Positions 36,291-47,470 of a stretch of 64,000 nucleotides of DNA are shown here, one piece after another. The DNA lies in contig JAQFVV010006256.1 in NCBI GenBank assembly GCA_028023455.1, positions 1,550,001-1,614,000 of the forward strand, written 5' to 3'. Under the pieces are notes generated by a model, which was given only the letters and a program-made list of their open reading frames with translations, had not been told where the DNA came from and ran no database searches. The DNA comes from Epiperipatus broadwayi (lineage: Eukaryota > Onychophora > Udeonychophora > Euonychophora > Peripatidae). Within the stretch, counting starts at the first letter, position 1; every line of letters begins with the position of its first letter. The translations under genes were made by a program, and so were the position numbers.

Positions 36291-36500
36291 TTTTCATCCC
36301 ATTGTGACCAATAATATGACCTAAAAAGACTACTTTATTGCATATTAATGTACTCTTCTTGAAATTGATTTTTATCCCTTTATTATAGCACTCTTTAGAA
36401 ATTTTTTTAGATGTTGAAGATGTTCTTCAATAGTAGATGATGTGATGATAACATTATCTACATAGATAATTGCTAACTATTTAATTTCAGAAGAAAAGAT
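36290..36500 (-). pseudogene. Gypsy element 2 reverse transcriptase, catalytic box part
   Basis: The minus strand reads IIYVDNVIITSSTIEEHLQ, the Y-DD box of a Ty3/Gypsy reverse transcriptase with the second Asp replaced by Asn, followed after a frame change by VVFLGHIIGHNG. The coding sequence then abuts the LTR directly. RNase H and integrase are therefore deleted, with the break only a few codons past GHNG. Confidence 0.75.
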
Positions 36501-37214
36501 TTTTATCCAGGCATCCTATTAAATTATCACCACTATTAATTTATTAATAGTTCAAAATTCCCATTGTCCAAGTGAATTACAGTTCTAAACTTTTGATTTG
36601 TCAATTACAGAATCAGCAATAAAAATATAGTTGTCTTTTAAAATTATACTCACATTAGTTTAGTTTTTAAAAAGAAATTAATAATTTGTCAGATTATTAA
36701 AGTAAATGAAAGTTTTTTGAAAGACAAATTTCTATTTATAATTAATAAAAATAATCCATAGCGAACAACATGAAATGTACTTTTCTCAACCTATTATAAA
36801 ATTTAGCTACATTATTGATTTCTTTCTCAATTTACTTTCATGTAAAAGTAAATAATTTTTATTAAAAATGTAAACTATTCTTCTAAAATAATTATATTTT
36901 CATGTATATTTTATGAAAATAATTATAAATATGTAAAAAAATACTCTAAACATATATTTTCATTTTGAAAATCTAAACAAAGAACTTAGAACTGTCAAAA
37001 TTGTTGACAAGTGCTTCCTTATGTAGAGAATGAGAAAACTAACCAATCAGTGCTTTGGAAGGCATGCCTTATCTTATTTTTATAACTTTAAATTTTAATA
37101 TTATTAATTTATTCGTTGTAAAATAATTATAAAGGTGGCAGCATCATAAGGTACATTTTTCTTGGTAAAATAACTAAAATTGGCAAACTAATGTAAAAAT
37201 TAGTGGAGAGTGAT
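36501..37214. other. Insertion splitting the Gypsy 2 reverse transcriptase
   Basis: About 0.7 kb of A+T-rich, non-coding sequence lies between two parts of the RT that should be nearly adjacent. No terminal repeats or target duplication could be made out, so its nature is unknown. Confidence 0.5.
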
Positions 37215-37673
37215 TTAAAGTTGCATATTAAAATCTTCAGAAAACCCAGTAAACAAGTTGATCAATCCAAATGGCATCCTACTAAACTGATAGGTAAACC
37301 CTTCAAATTGGAATGCAGTGTATTGGCAATCTTCTATCTGCCAATAACTTGAGGTTATGTTGAAAGTAGAGAATAGTTTCTTATTACCAATTTTCATGAA
37401 TAATACACATATGGGTGGTGATATATTTCTATCTGGACTGGTTATTTTGTTTAGTTGTCTGTAATCCAAACAAAATTTCATCAATCCATTTTTCTTCTTT
37501 ATCATTACAATAGGATTGCAATTTGGTGAGGAGAATTTTGAGATTATTTCCCAATCAATTATTTTTTGGATTTGTTTGTTTATTCTACCCCAATATTGGT
37601 ATGGGATTGGGTATGATTTGGATTGAAATGGTTGGTTTTCAAATAGTTTAATTCTATTCTGGAATCCTACCAC
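37215..37673 (-). pseudogene. Gypsy element 2 reverse transcriptase, N-terminal half
   Basis: The open minus frame has Ty3/Gypsy RT blocks in order: SYPIPYQYWGRINKQIQKII, IVMIKKKNG with FCLDYRQLNKIT, then LFSTFNITSSYWQI (box A, where the catalytic Asp of F-D-L reads Asn). QFEGFTYQFSRMPFGLINLF follows, the PFGL box. It ends with a stop just before the insertion. The enzyme would copy the element's RNA from a tRNA primer. With box A changed and the Y-DD box both separated and mutated, it cannot be active. Confidence 0.8.
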
Positions 37674-37747
37674 TTCTGGTACTTCTAAAAATATGATAAT
37701 ATATTCATTGATTACAGATCACAACTTCTCTACATCATTACCTGTGA

Positions 37748-38327
37748 TTAAATTTGATTCTGTGATTTAAGTGCTTCTGGTATGTTTGATATCATGCAAT
37801 CAATTTCACATAGGTCATAATTCAGCAGCAATGCTATCTTTATAACCTTATCACTTACACTGACTGATTTATTTTGGAAAGCAATTGTACATTTGTTCAT
37901 GTGTAGGAAGTCTTCCCCTAAGATGATTTCATGAATGAGGCCATTTAAGATAAGAAAGACATGGTAGATCCATATTTGAATGATTGTTAATTTGACCCAG
38001 ATTCGTTTTTGAACTATTTTTGCTTTTTTTTTTGTTAGCCATGATAATCTGTGCAGACTTAAGGAATAAAGTTTTAACATTTGGATTTTTATCTAAGATC
38101 CTTTTGTAAAATTTATCAGAAATTACTGATATTTGACTACCAGTGTCTAACAAAGCTTTAACTAAAAAATCCTCAAAGATTCTCTCTATTATTGGGAAAA
38201 CTTTGTGAAGCATGATAGATGCTTCACCTTCCTGTGAACAAGTTAGATTGGTGATTTTCTTATTTGTCATGTTAATTTTGTTCCTCTTTTTTGATGGGGG
38301 TTCTTGAGTAGAGGAACTACATCTCAA
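37748..38327 (-). pseudogene. Gypsy element 2 aspartic protease, frameshifted
   Basis: ALLDTGSQISVISDKFYKRI (about 38150) has the D-T-G catalytic triplet of a retropepsin, which would cleave the Gag-Pol polyprotein. The frame shifts in a run of A residues near 38025-38080 and continues in another frame with EIILGEDFLHMNKC (about 37920), the usual G-DFL hydrophobic block near the protease end. It lies between the gag remains and the RT, in the normal Gypsy order. Confidence 0.75.
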
Positions 38328-39960
38328 GTCCCTTATTAGTACTTTGGGTATGTTTCTGGATGCATTTTGTTGTATCCAAGCTTCAACTGTTTCTGTTGGC
38401 TATTTGAGACTATGTTAATAGGGTTTGTATAATCAGGGTGTTTATCTCCCATTCTGGTATTATTGACACCACTATTTTAAATTGATTTTCTTTCCCAATG
38501 GTTAGGGTTATTATTATTGTTTTTCTTTTATAATTTATTGCATTAATTGACACTTCCTCTTTTCTCTTTTCAGAAAATTTATTTGTCATGTTGTGGTTAT
38601 TTGTATCAATGTTGTTTAGTAAGTCTATTATTTGTGCAATACTTTGAATGCTGATGCAAAGTAGAGACTTTTCTATCCTTAAAGATATATTGTATTTAAC
38701 ATTTTTTATAATTTAACTCTGATTGAGGTGGTATGTGCCTAGAGTTTTTAATTTTTCTACTTGTCCCCTGAAAAATTTGGTTAGTGTTTTCCCAGGGGCA
38801 CTTTTATATTTTCCCTGTAGTATCTGATACAAAAAAGTCCCCTGCATTGTTCCAGAAAATTTTAATTGATACAGTTTGGTAATCATTAAAAATGGTTGAT
38901 ACTTGGAATGATGATTTCCACCATGATAATATGGCAACTTGTAGATGACTATATGCCAGTATTAATTTTTGCTTCAGATAAATTGATATTGACAGAAAGA
39001 TATAGATTTAGGCTTCTCATGTGTTTGATTGGGGTTTCCTTTGTAAAACATTTGAATACTTTGAGTTTGACAAATTGATTTATAGTATTCATCTGAATAC
39101 TGTTGTTATTATTACTACTACACTCACTTGAAGTATTCATAGGTGGCTGTATTGTTTGGTCATTAAGTCCCTCTTTATTTGTTTAAATAGTTTCATCACT
39201 ATTACATGCTTGAGCTATATCTTTTATTTTCCTATTATCAATCATATTAACTCTTTCTAAAGTCAGATTTAGTTTTTTATCGTTACTTCATGTCCATTTT
39301 CTTTGAGTTTAAAGTGTTTCAGGAATTTTGGATTTATTTTTCCTTTGGTTTTTCTAATTTGTTAGAATATTCAGATTCTAAAATTTTACTTCTTTGATTT
39401 TTGAGATCTCCATACTTTCTAGTAGGTTTTGAAGACTATTATGATTTTCAATTAGTTTTTCAACACCATTTTTATTTTGTGTTACCTCAGTTTCAATTAA
39501 ACCTTGTCTAATGTTAATACATTTATGATTATTTTTTATTGAATCAAATTTCTTTTCCTGAATTTCTAATTTATTGTCTTGCTCTTTTTTAGAGTGATTC
39601 ATTTCCAGCTATAAATTTCCTAATTGTTTATCAACTCTATCTGGTATTCCTTTTGATTTTGTTCTATTTTAATGGTTTTATTCTATTTTAAATTTGAAGT
39701 TGTCATAGGTTTGTTTCATTTCTAAGAATTTGGTATCTAATTGGCTTTCAATTTTTCCTCAAATTCCTCAAACTTTTGTTCATATTTGTGGTCCTTTTCA
39801 TCAATAGCTTTCTTTAATTATAGGAATTTAGTATTGATATATGTCTATACTTGAGTTATAACAGTATTGTATGTTGCTATATTCACTTTTAATTCAATTT
39901 TCATATTTTCCATCATCTTAGATTAATTAGTTGTTATATTTACTGACATTTTCTGCATCA
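38328..39960 (-). pseudogene. Gypsy element 2 gag remains
   Basis: Several minus frames carry gag-like features. Around 39600-39378 is a lysine- and glutamate-rich coiled-coil stretch (EQDNKLEIQEKKFDSIKNN). Around 39140-38949 is PIKHMRSLNLYLSVN, and around 38937-38713 is FSGTMQGTFLYQILQGKYK, followed by PGKTLTKFF, as in the capsid-like part of invertebrate Gypsy gag. Frames are broken by many stops. The gag-protease-RT order and the flanking LTRs support the assignment better than any single motif does. Confidence 0.6.
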
Positions 39961-40643
39961 TCACCATCAATTTATTAAGCAAGACATTGTTTATGTTTGT
40001 TTTTTTCCTTATGTCTCTGGATTCATTGTTGTTTCTGGTGATTGGATGTTTCTGCAACAGTTCCCTCCTCCCCTCAATATATCAATTTTTCACTCTTCTA
40101 GATTTTCTAAAAGAGAAATTACTACTTTACCTTCATTCACATCACCTCATATTTCATTTTTATCTTTTCTTTCATTAATATTTTCAGACTGCACAGTTTT
40201 TATTTTATTGCTAGTTATCATTTATTTTATCCTTAAGTTTATCTTATTCTTTATTCATTTTTTATAATAATTTTCTATGCTATTATTTTCAAATATTAAG
40301 CTTTATATATCTTGAATTGTATTAAGATACATCGTGAAAGATCTTTAGTCACTATATTTTTACTGCATTTGCTAAAAATGTTGTTTTAATTAAGTTGTTA
40401 TTTAACTCAATTTTTTATTTTTACTACTTTTAGATTTTAATATTTAATTTTTTTAAGCAGTTGACTGCATACTATTTTACTTGATTTTAATTATTGATGG
40501 TCTTTCATTATTTAACTTCAGTTCATCACAGTGACAAAAACAAAATGTAAGGGAACAGGTTTAATCTTTAAAATTTTATCAGTGATAATATTGAAATGGA
40601 ATATCAATATAAGATTCATAGTCCCGCAGCTGGATGCACCATA
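39961..40643. other. Gypsy element 2 leader region
   Basis: Between the gag remains and the 5' LTR (minus-strand element). The sequence next to the LTR on the minus strand, TGGTGCATCCAGCTGCGGGA (40639 to about 40620), is a candidate primer-binding site because it begins TGG right after the LTR end. Confidence 0.5.
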
Positions 40644-40985
40644 TGTAATGGATCGTGTTCTTGCCTTGCATATTATTATACTTGATAAACCATTAGAATG
40701 GGTGAGAAATATTATCTAGGATTCCTAAATTTCTAAACACCTAATGACCTTAATCTCAATCCTTGGAGGCAACATGTTTGCATATGAACATACATCAGGT
40801 ACCTACACACACACTTGTCTTTTTTCTTTATTCCTAAATTCCATTTATCCCAGAATTCGAGATCAAGGAAAATATGCAAAATATTCTGCTTTACAGAATA
40901 TTTACATTACAATCATTATTGTATCAACTGTGTGATAAATTGATAAATGAATAAAGAAAACATAAACAGCTGACTTTAATTATGA
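40644..40985 (-). repeat. 5' LTR of Gypsy element 2
   Basis: Partner of 35712-36290 without the foldback element. Minus-strand end reads CGATCCATTACA, next to the primer-site candidate. The right boundary is uncertain by several bases. Confidence 0.8.
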
Positions 40986-42475
40986 AAATCTATTTTTTTA
41001 TATTTATTCATAATTATTACAATTTAGTCAACATGAATTATAAATACAATCTCAATTAATTTGTTTAGATATCTATGGATATTCTTTGATCAGTTCTGTT
41101 GATATTCATTAATCCAACCCTCAAAGAGTAATCATTCAATATTTCTATCATATAGAAATTTTTTTTAAAACTTATCACTATTTATATATATATATATACT
41201 TGCTTGCTAATTTAAAATTTAGTAAAATCATAATTTTTTGTTTCCAACATATTTGTTGATTATATTAAATAGCATGATGATGGTTTGGGATCCCCCTTAT
41301 AATGCAATTTATTTCTATTATGATAGCAAAGACCATTCATGCTATAAATTTTTAATCATATACACTGAAAAACAAGTAAATAATAAAATGATTACTATCA
41401 ATAAACAAACAATAAATAACAGTGTAATTGTACAAGTGTTGGTGTTTAATGATGGACAATATAAAGTCTTAACTCTAACCCTGGTAATGATCAAATTCAT
41501 CTACAAGCAGGTTCATGTCTGACCCTATATTTCAATTTACAATTATCCTAGTAATATTCCCTCCTTTTTAATATATTAAAATATATATCCCATTGATCTA
41601 TGGTAAGGGAAAGGAATAACAAAAAAATACATATAAGTAAATTTAATTGTATGATGTCAACCAAAGGAAAATCAAGAATCCACAAGGAAAATGTCCTAAA
41701 ACTTATATGTGTTCTTATTTCCATTATTCATAATCCAATTGGTTGGTTTCAAATGATGCATAGTGGTGATCCAAATTTCTTTTCCCATGTAACATTTTAA
41801 ATTGTTAAGTTTACATCTTCAGATACAAGTAGTCAAGCTTGGTGTTGATTCAAGTATAGATAGATAGATGCTAATTCAAGTTGAATTTGATTTTGGCTGT
41901 TACAGCTTTATGGCTAAAAAATCTCTTTCCATGAGATAACTTTGTACTTAGCTGTGCATGATGGTATGTTTATCTATCTAAGTAGTTAATTACCTTGAGT
42001 TTGTTGAATGGTTAGATGTTGTTTTTGTTAATCTCAAGTTAGGGTTGGTAAATTTATAGTTAGTTTTGGAATTTTTAATTTAAAATATCTTGGTTTACTG
42101 AATTCAAATTTATTAACTTTTAAAGCTTGAAGTTTTACTTTGATGGATGCCAATCTTAGTCTCCAAACACCAAGTTCGATCATGGCTTTCAAAATATATG
42201 TTTGATAAGTCTGCAAGAGTTTTTATCTAATCCTCTAAAAGAAAGTCATTTGTATATATATATATACTATCAATTACCAAAACAAAGTTGTTCTTTTTAA
42301 GTAGTGAATTGGTTATTTTAAAATAGCAAGTTTGATGTCAAGTGTGGACTTGATTATTTACATCATGTTATGATTTATATATATCTGTGGTGGATTAATA
42401 ATAGTAAAATTTATTTCCTTCCTTTAGACTTTTTAATGATTTTATTGCTTGCATCTAAATTTGATCTTTTTTTAT
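40986..42475. other. A+T-rich DNA without a recognisable gene
   Basis: Frames at 41238-41522 and 41600-41800 (plus) and 42034-42216 (minus, MQTYQTYILKAMIELGVW) are open but match nothing I know. The last could be a relic of a coding element. Confidence 0.45.
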
Positions 42476-42589
42476 TGCTATGTTTTGACTCCATACAATA
42501 ATTTGCAATCAGACCTATAAGAGTATGAGTCATCATCATCATCAACCGTTATCAATCCACTGCAGGATGAAGGTCTCTCCAAGTTTAAT

Positions 42590-43339
42590 TCATCTTCTCT
42601 GATCTTTAGCTTCTCTTTTCCACAACACCCCTGCACATTTTCTTATTTCATCCATCCATCTCACATGTGGTCTCTTTCTGGGTCTTTTACAATCTCTTGG
42701 AATCCAGTTTAAAATTTCAATTGTCCATCTATTATCATTTCTTCTAGCAATATGTTCAGCCCAACTCCATTTCAATCTTTTAATTTTTTCAATAAGGTCA
42801 GTAACACCTGTTTGTTGTCTTACCCATACATTGCGTTTTCGATCTCTTCTTGTTACTCCCAACATACATCTCTCCATACTCCTTTGAGTGGTCTGAAGTC
42901 TCTGTATCACTCTTTTATTAAGTGTCCAAGTCTCAGATCCATAAGTAAGAACTGGTAAAACACATTTGTTAAAAACCATTCTTTTCAAACACATAGGCAT
43001 ATTTCCTTTTAGTAGCAAGTTATTTCTACCAAAAGCACTCCAACCAAGTTTAATTCTATGATTAATTTCCTCCATTATGTTTCCATCTGTATTAATAATC
43101 TGACCTAGGTATTTGTAACTGTTAACTTCTAATTCTTCATAATCAATCTTTATTTTCATATTTTGAGCAAATCGATTAAACATTACTTTAGTATTTTTAA
43201 CATTTATCTTTAGTCCTACTTTTCTACTTTCATCTGCTAACTCCTGCAACATTTCCTGCAGCTCTGAAGCATTATTTTCAAAAACAATTACATCATCTGC
43301 AAAATCTAAATGACTTAAATACTCTCCATTTACTTTCAT
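42590..43339 (-). pseudogene. RTE LINE reverse transcriptase, C-terminal part
   Basis: Same frame as the preceding part. LDFADDVIVFENNASELQEM is the catalytic F-ADD box with both Asp residues. VKNTKVMFNRF, YKYLGQIINTDGN, then KCVLPVLTYGSETWTLNK and RRDRKRNVWVRQQTGVTDL follow, as in the thumb and tail of RTE enzymes. WAEHIARR and PRKRPHVRWMDEI precede the stop at 42590. The reading frame past that stop continues for about 16 codons to a second stop just before the ATG-repeat tail, so the first stop may be a point mutation. Confidence 0.88.
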
Positions 43340-43375
43340 TCCTTTAGTTTCCCATTTTAATCCACAAAATACTTC

Positions 43376-44881
43376 TTACAGCACTGCTGTAAAAAGTTTT
43401 GGAGATATGGAGTCACCTTGCCTTACACCTTTCTCAATGTTGATTTTTCCAGTATCATTATGTAATCTAATTGTTGCTGTTGCATTTTTATAAACATTCT
43501 TTAAAATATGACAATATCCTGGATCTATACCTTGATGATCTAATGCTTTAATCACTGAAGAAATGTGTATAGAATTGAATGCCTTTTCATAATCTACAAA
43601 TCCAAAACATAATGACAACTCATATTCATTTGTCCTTTCTATGACTTCTCTCAATACCTGGATATGATCTATTGTACTAAAACCACTTTTAAATCCAGCT
43701 TGTTCTCTTGGTTGGTGGAAATCCAAAGTTCTCTGTAGATGAGTTGTAATTATCTTGGTAAAAATTTTATATAAAACTGATAAAAGGCTGATAGGTCTGT
43801 AATTTCTAATATCTTCTTTATCACCTTTTTTAAATATTAATATTATTACTGCATTCTTCCAATCTTCCGGTACATCTTTATCATTTAGACATTTGGTATA
43901 TAACTTTGCTAAAATTGTTTCTATTTCTTCACCTCCTTCTTTTAATATATCAATTATAATTCCATAATTTTCTGAAGCCTTTCCTTTCTTCATACATTTA
44001 ATTGCATGTCTCACTTTTTCATTTAAAATTCTGGGCAATTCGGAAGATGTAATAGATATAGGAGATACTTGTTCTTTATTACTATATAATTCTTGATAAA
44101 AATCTTCTACCAATTTCATGATGTCATCTCTCTTTTTAGTAATAATTCCATCTTTTTTTCTTATTGCAGATATAAATTTCCTACCAATACCAAAATGTTG
44201 TTTAACATTCTTGAGACTTTTATTTTCTTCTACAGCTTTCCTTGCTATTTCACAGTTATACTTTCTTATATCATTTTCAACTCTTGTCCGTACCATTTTA
44301 CAAAATTCGAGATATTCAATTCTTTTTAATACATCATTTTTGTATATCTTCATATTCCTTCTTTTCTTCATAAATTCTCTAGTCTCAGTAGAAATTTTAT
44401 TAGTCAAATGCTGCTTTTTTCTACCAGCTATCTTTGTTGCAGTTTTTAAAAGTGTATCAGTTATTTTCATATTAATTTCATTCAAATCTGAATCATGTTC
44501 AAAATCTCCTAACACTTGAAACCTATTTGTAAGTTCTAATTTAAATTCATTAGAATGTTTCTGAAGATTAGGAATATCAACGGTAAATATTGTTTTTCTT
44601 AATAATTTTTGTCTCTCTAGTTTTACATTAACACGTAAATTACACCTTACTAATCGATGATCACTTCCTGTATTAAATTTATTAAGAACATTACAATCTT
44701 GAAATATGTATTTTCTGTTAGTCAAAATATAATCCAATTCTGCTGTACCTTCATTTGGATGCTTCCATGTCCATTTCCTTTTAACATTTTCCTCAAAAAA
44801 TGAATTCATAATATAAAGTTTTTCTTTTTCTGCAAAACTCCACAAGTCTATGTCCTCTCTCATTTCTATTACCATAACCAA
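43376..44881 (-). pseudogene. RTE LINE endonuclease end and reverse transcriptase, first part
   Basis: After the SDH motif comes a long basic linker. Reverse-transcriptase blocks follow in order: DWKNAVIILIFKKGDKEDIR with NYRPISLLSVLYKIF, REQAGFKSGFSTIDHIQVL, LCFGFVDYEKAFNSI (box A, catalytic Asp present) and KGVRQGDSISPKLF (box B). The frame then meets a single stop at 43376-43378 and goes on unchanged as the next entry. The order and the KGVRQGDSISPKLFTA block are typical of RTE-class LINEs. Confidence 0.88.
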
Positions 44882-45497
44882 AATTACCTACAGCAATTTC
44901 ATCTTTCATTTGTCTACCAATTCTAGCATTAAAGTCTCCCATAACAATTTTAAAATGTTGTTTACTCTGATCAAAAGCCTTTTGTACATCCATATAAAAA
45001 TCTTCTACTACTTCATCACTATGAGAACTTGTTGAGGCATAAACCTGAATTATCTGCATTTGGTATCTGCTATTAAGTTGTATAACTAATCTTGCCACTC
45101 TGTCCAATACACCATCAATCTCCACAATATTGTTCTTCCACTTTTTATTTATAATGAATTCTACTCCACTTGTATTTCCAATATGTGTGCCTTTATAATA
45201 GAGAATATGTCCACTTTTTAAATCAATTGTTTCTTCTCCTTTTCTTCTAACTTCACAAAGTCCAATAATGTCCCATTTAATATAAGACAATTCTTCTTCT
45301 AATTCTTGCAATCTTCCTTCACTTGAAAGAGGTCTGCAGTTGTAAGTACCTAAATAAAAAGTCGTCATCAAATGGCAGCCTGGGTCCACAATCAGAGGAT
45401 TCTTAGCACCCTCCGCCTTCAGCCACCAACCGCTGCCTTGGTTGGTGACTTTACAGCCTCCTGGGAATAAGGGCCATGCTTTATTTTTGTCTGTCAT
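44793..45497 (-). pseudogene. RTE LINE endonuclease domain
   Basis: Apurinic-type endonuclease that nicks the chromosomal target. From the first ATG (45497) a short N-terminal extension leads to LGTYNCRPLSSEGRL (conserved Asn), DIIGLCEVRRKGEE (catalytic Glu), IQVYASTSSHSDE, and MGDFNARIG (the Asp/Asn pair). The final SDH motif lies in the next frame (TGSDHRLVRCNL, about 44660). A one-base shift near 44850 separates the two frames, with overlapping readings FCRKRK and FAEKEK. All catalytic residues I can check are conserved, which points to a young copy. Confidence 0.85.
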
Positions 45498-45541
45498 AAT
45501 TGTATATATGTATTGGAAAAATATTTATCATTTACACAAGC

Positions 45542-45960
45542 ACTCACTCAATCCGAATGTTTACTGTCTGGATGGGAACCTGGCAATAAATAGTGAGTGT
45601 ACTAAAATAGGGAGAGTTTTTTATACTATAACACAGAGTGCATTAAATTTATGAACTAATAATAACTCTAAGATTTCCATGCTTCAAGAATCTGTTGGTT
45701 ATTTCAAGATATCTATATATGTTATGCTACTCATACTCATTCTCATACTCATTCAGGCAGAATGAGTATGAGTAGCATAACATATATAGATATCTTGAAA
45801 TAACCAACAGATTTTCAAAGCATGGAAAGCTTAGAGTTATTATTAGTTCATAAATTTAATGCACTCTGTGTTATAGTATAAAAAACTCCCCCTATTTTAG
45901 TACACTCACTATTTATTGCCAGGTTCCCATCCAGACAGTAAACATTCGGATTGAGTGAGC
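45542..45960. repeat. 200-bp inverted duplication of LTR sequence at the LINE 5' junction
   Basis: 45542-45741 is the reverse complement of 45761-45960 with about five mismatches in 200 bp, around a 19-bp spacer (45742-45760). The right arm is in LTR orientation, as shown by its match with 50100-50300. The left arm is the extra copy and lies between the LINE leader and the right target duplication. Confidence 0.93.
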
Positions 45961-46118
45961 ATCACTGCCTTTTGGTCCATTTAAGGCATTGGCTAATGTA
46001 CTATATAATAATACACATATTGGTTCTATGCGATGAATACTCAATCCAATCTAAGATCAGATAAAATCTTGTTCCTGTTAATTTTAATGAATGTGGGCAT
46101 TCTTTCACATACATTTCA
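45764..46118 (-). repeat. 3' LTR of Gypsy element 1, main part
   Basis: Aligns with 50109-50406: GATATCTTGAAATAACCAAC, TTATTATTAGTTCATAA, CCCTATTTTAGTACACTCA, CATTCGGATTGAGTGAG and TCTTTCACATACATTTCA. It has about 50 bp more than the other LTR near 45970-46030. The remaining 55 bp of this LTR lie at 42476-42530, left of the LINE. Confidence 0.85.
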
Positions 46119-46439
46119 CTACTCCCTCTTACTCCTGAGAAGCACATGCTTCTCTGGAGTCACATATATAATCCCTTAAATATTTCAATGGGTGACAATG
46201 TCAGTGGCTTCTGCTTTTTTCTTGAAAATCAGTAGCCTTTATTTGGGGCTGTAGCACAACAGGTTCAGCTGGAACTTCTGCTGATTCATTATGTTTTTCT
46301 ATATGATCTTCTGTGCAGTGTTACCAGATGTCTTATTGGTTCCAGATAATTTTTCATCATAGTCTATCTTTACTTCTGCCTAATTTTTCTGAATGTGTTT
46401 TATATGCCAATGGTAGCATGCTCCTGTTGTTGTTTGCAC

Positions 46440-47470
46440 TTCAACTATTTAGTATGATGTAACTTTAGTTATTTGACCTTTTACCCATGTCTTATGCAGA
46501 CTGTCACATATACATATGTTTTCTCCAACAGCATAGATACTTTGTTTCTATTTTGTTATTTTTTCTTGGTCCAGTATAAGAATGGACTGCTTATTGCATA
46601 ACTTCCTGCCCATCAATATTTCTGCAGGTAACTTTCCTGTAGATGTGGAAAGTGTAATGTGTTGATATAGCATTGCCATATTTAATAATGCTTTGGCTAT
46701 ATCCATCCATATAGTTTAGTTTATTTAATATCAACTTTAATTGTTGCACTGCCTTTTCAGCTATCCTGTTGAATTCTGGGTGATATGAAGGAACACAAAT
46801 ATGTTTCACTCCCCACTCATCTACGGAATAATTTAAAGTCATCAGAAATAAAGCCAGTTCCATTATCTGAGACCAAGACTTCAGGTGAACCATCGCATAA
46901 AAATATTTCCTGTAATATGTGGATGGTTTATATTCAACTCACCTGGAGCCAGCATCTATTAATACAAAAAAACATTTTTCCATTTATTGGACCTGCGTGG
47001 TCTATGTGCACATGGATCCGTGATCATTGGTTTTAGACCATGATTTTTGCAGTAGATTGACAGGGTTTGCATTTTATATATATATTTTTATATCTGCCCC
47101 ATACCCAGCCAATATATGTAACTGTGGGCTAAAGCTTTTGCTCTAACTATGCCTGGATGCCCTTGATGCAGTATTTCCAATATTTTAGGGTGACCTACTG
47201 GTGGTTTTTACCCAGTATAATGCAGCCTTTAGACATTGATAGGTGTTGACACATACTCCATAAAAGATTTAAATAGTGAGGATATTTGCTGGGCCATCCA
47301 TCTCTGATCCAGTTGATTAGCATCTGGTATCCCATTGTTTCTTGCATCCACCTAGCAACAGTTGCACTATTTATCATTTTAGTCTTCCAATGGTCTAAAT
47401 AACATTTCTTCTTCATTATCAGTTTTTTCCATTGAATCCGGTACATGAGATAATGTGTCTGCATGTTTTA
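46440..47470 (-). pseudogene. Gypsy element 1 integrase, broken
   Basis: On the minus strand, LLWSMCQHLSMSKGCIILG (about 47230) is the linker before the zinc module. HPGIVRAKALA (about 47165) is its His region. SDNGTGFIS (about 46870-46846) holds the second acidic residue of the DDE core. YHPEFNRIAEKAVQQLK (about 46790-46740) holds the third Glu, as in K02A2.6-type Gypsy integrases. A C-terminal stretch to about 46440 resembles the strand-rich tail. Multiple stops and frame changes show loss of function. The role would be insertion of the element's cDNA. Confidence 0.78.

Larger units (their letters stand above)
42531..45541 (-). mobile_element. RTE-type LINE, nearly full length
   Basis: The minus-strand element runs from a short leader above 45497 to an (ATG)n-type tail (GATGATGATGATG, 42531-42543). 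Simple trinucleotide tails in place of poly(A) are typical of RTE LINEs. It encodes one endonuclease-reverse transcriptase. It sits in the 3' LTR of Gypsy element 1 at GAGTATGAGT, which recurs at 45764-45773 as a 10-bp target duplication. Between the LINE 5' end and the right target copy is a 200-bp inverted LTR piece. Confidence 0.9.

Noticed and set aside
42533-42545. ATG/CAT run as an independent microsatellite
   Set aside because: It sits exactly at the LINE 3' end beside the target duplication and is the usual simple tail of an RTE element.
44093-44519. Open frames on the plus strand opposite the RTE element (also 42752-42958 and 44850-45035)
   Set aside because: They lie antisense to a well-supported LINE protein and show no motif of their own.
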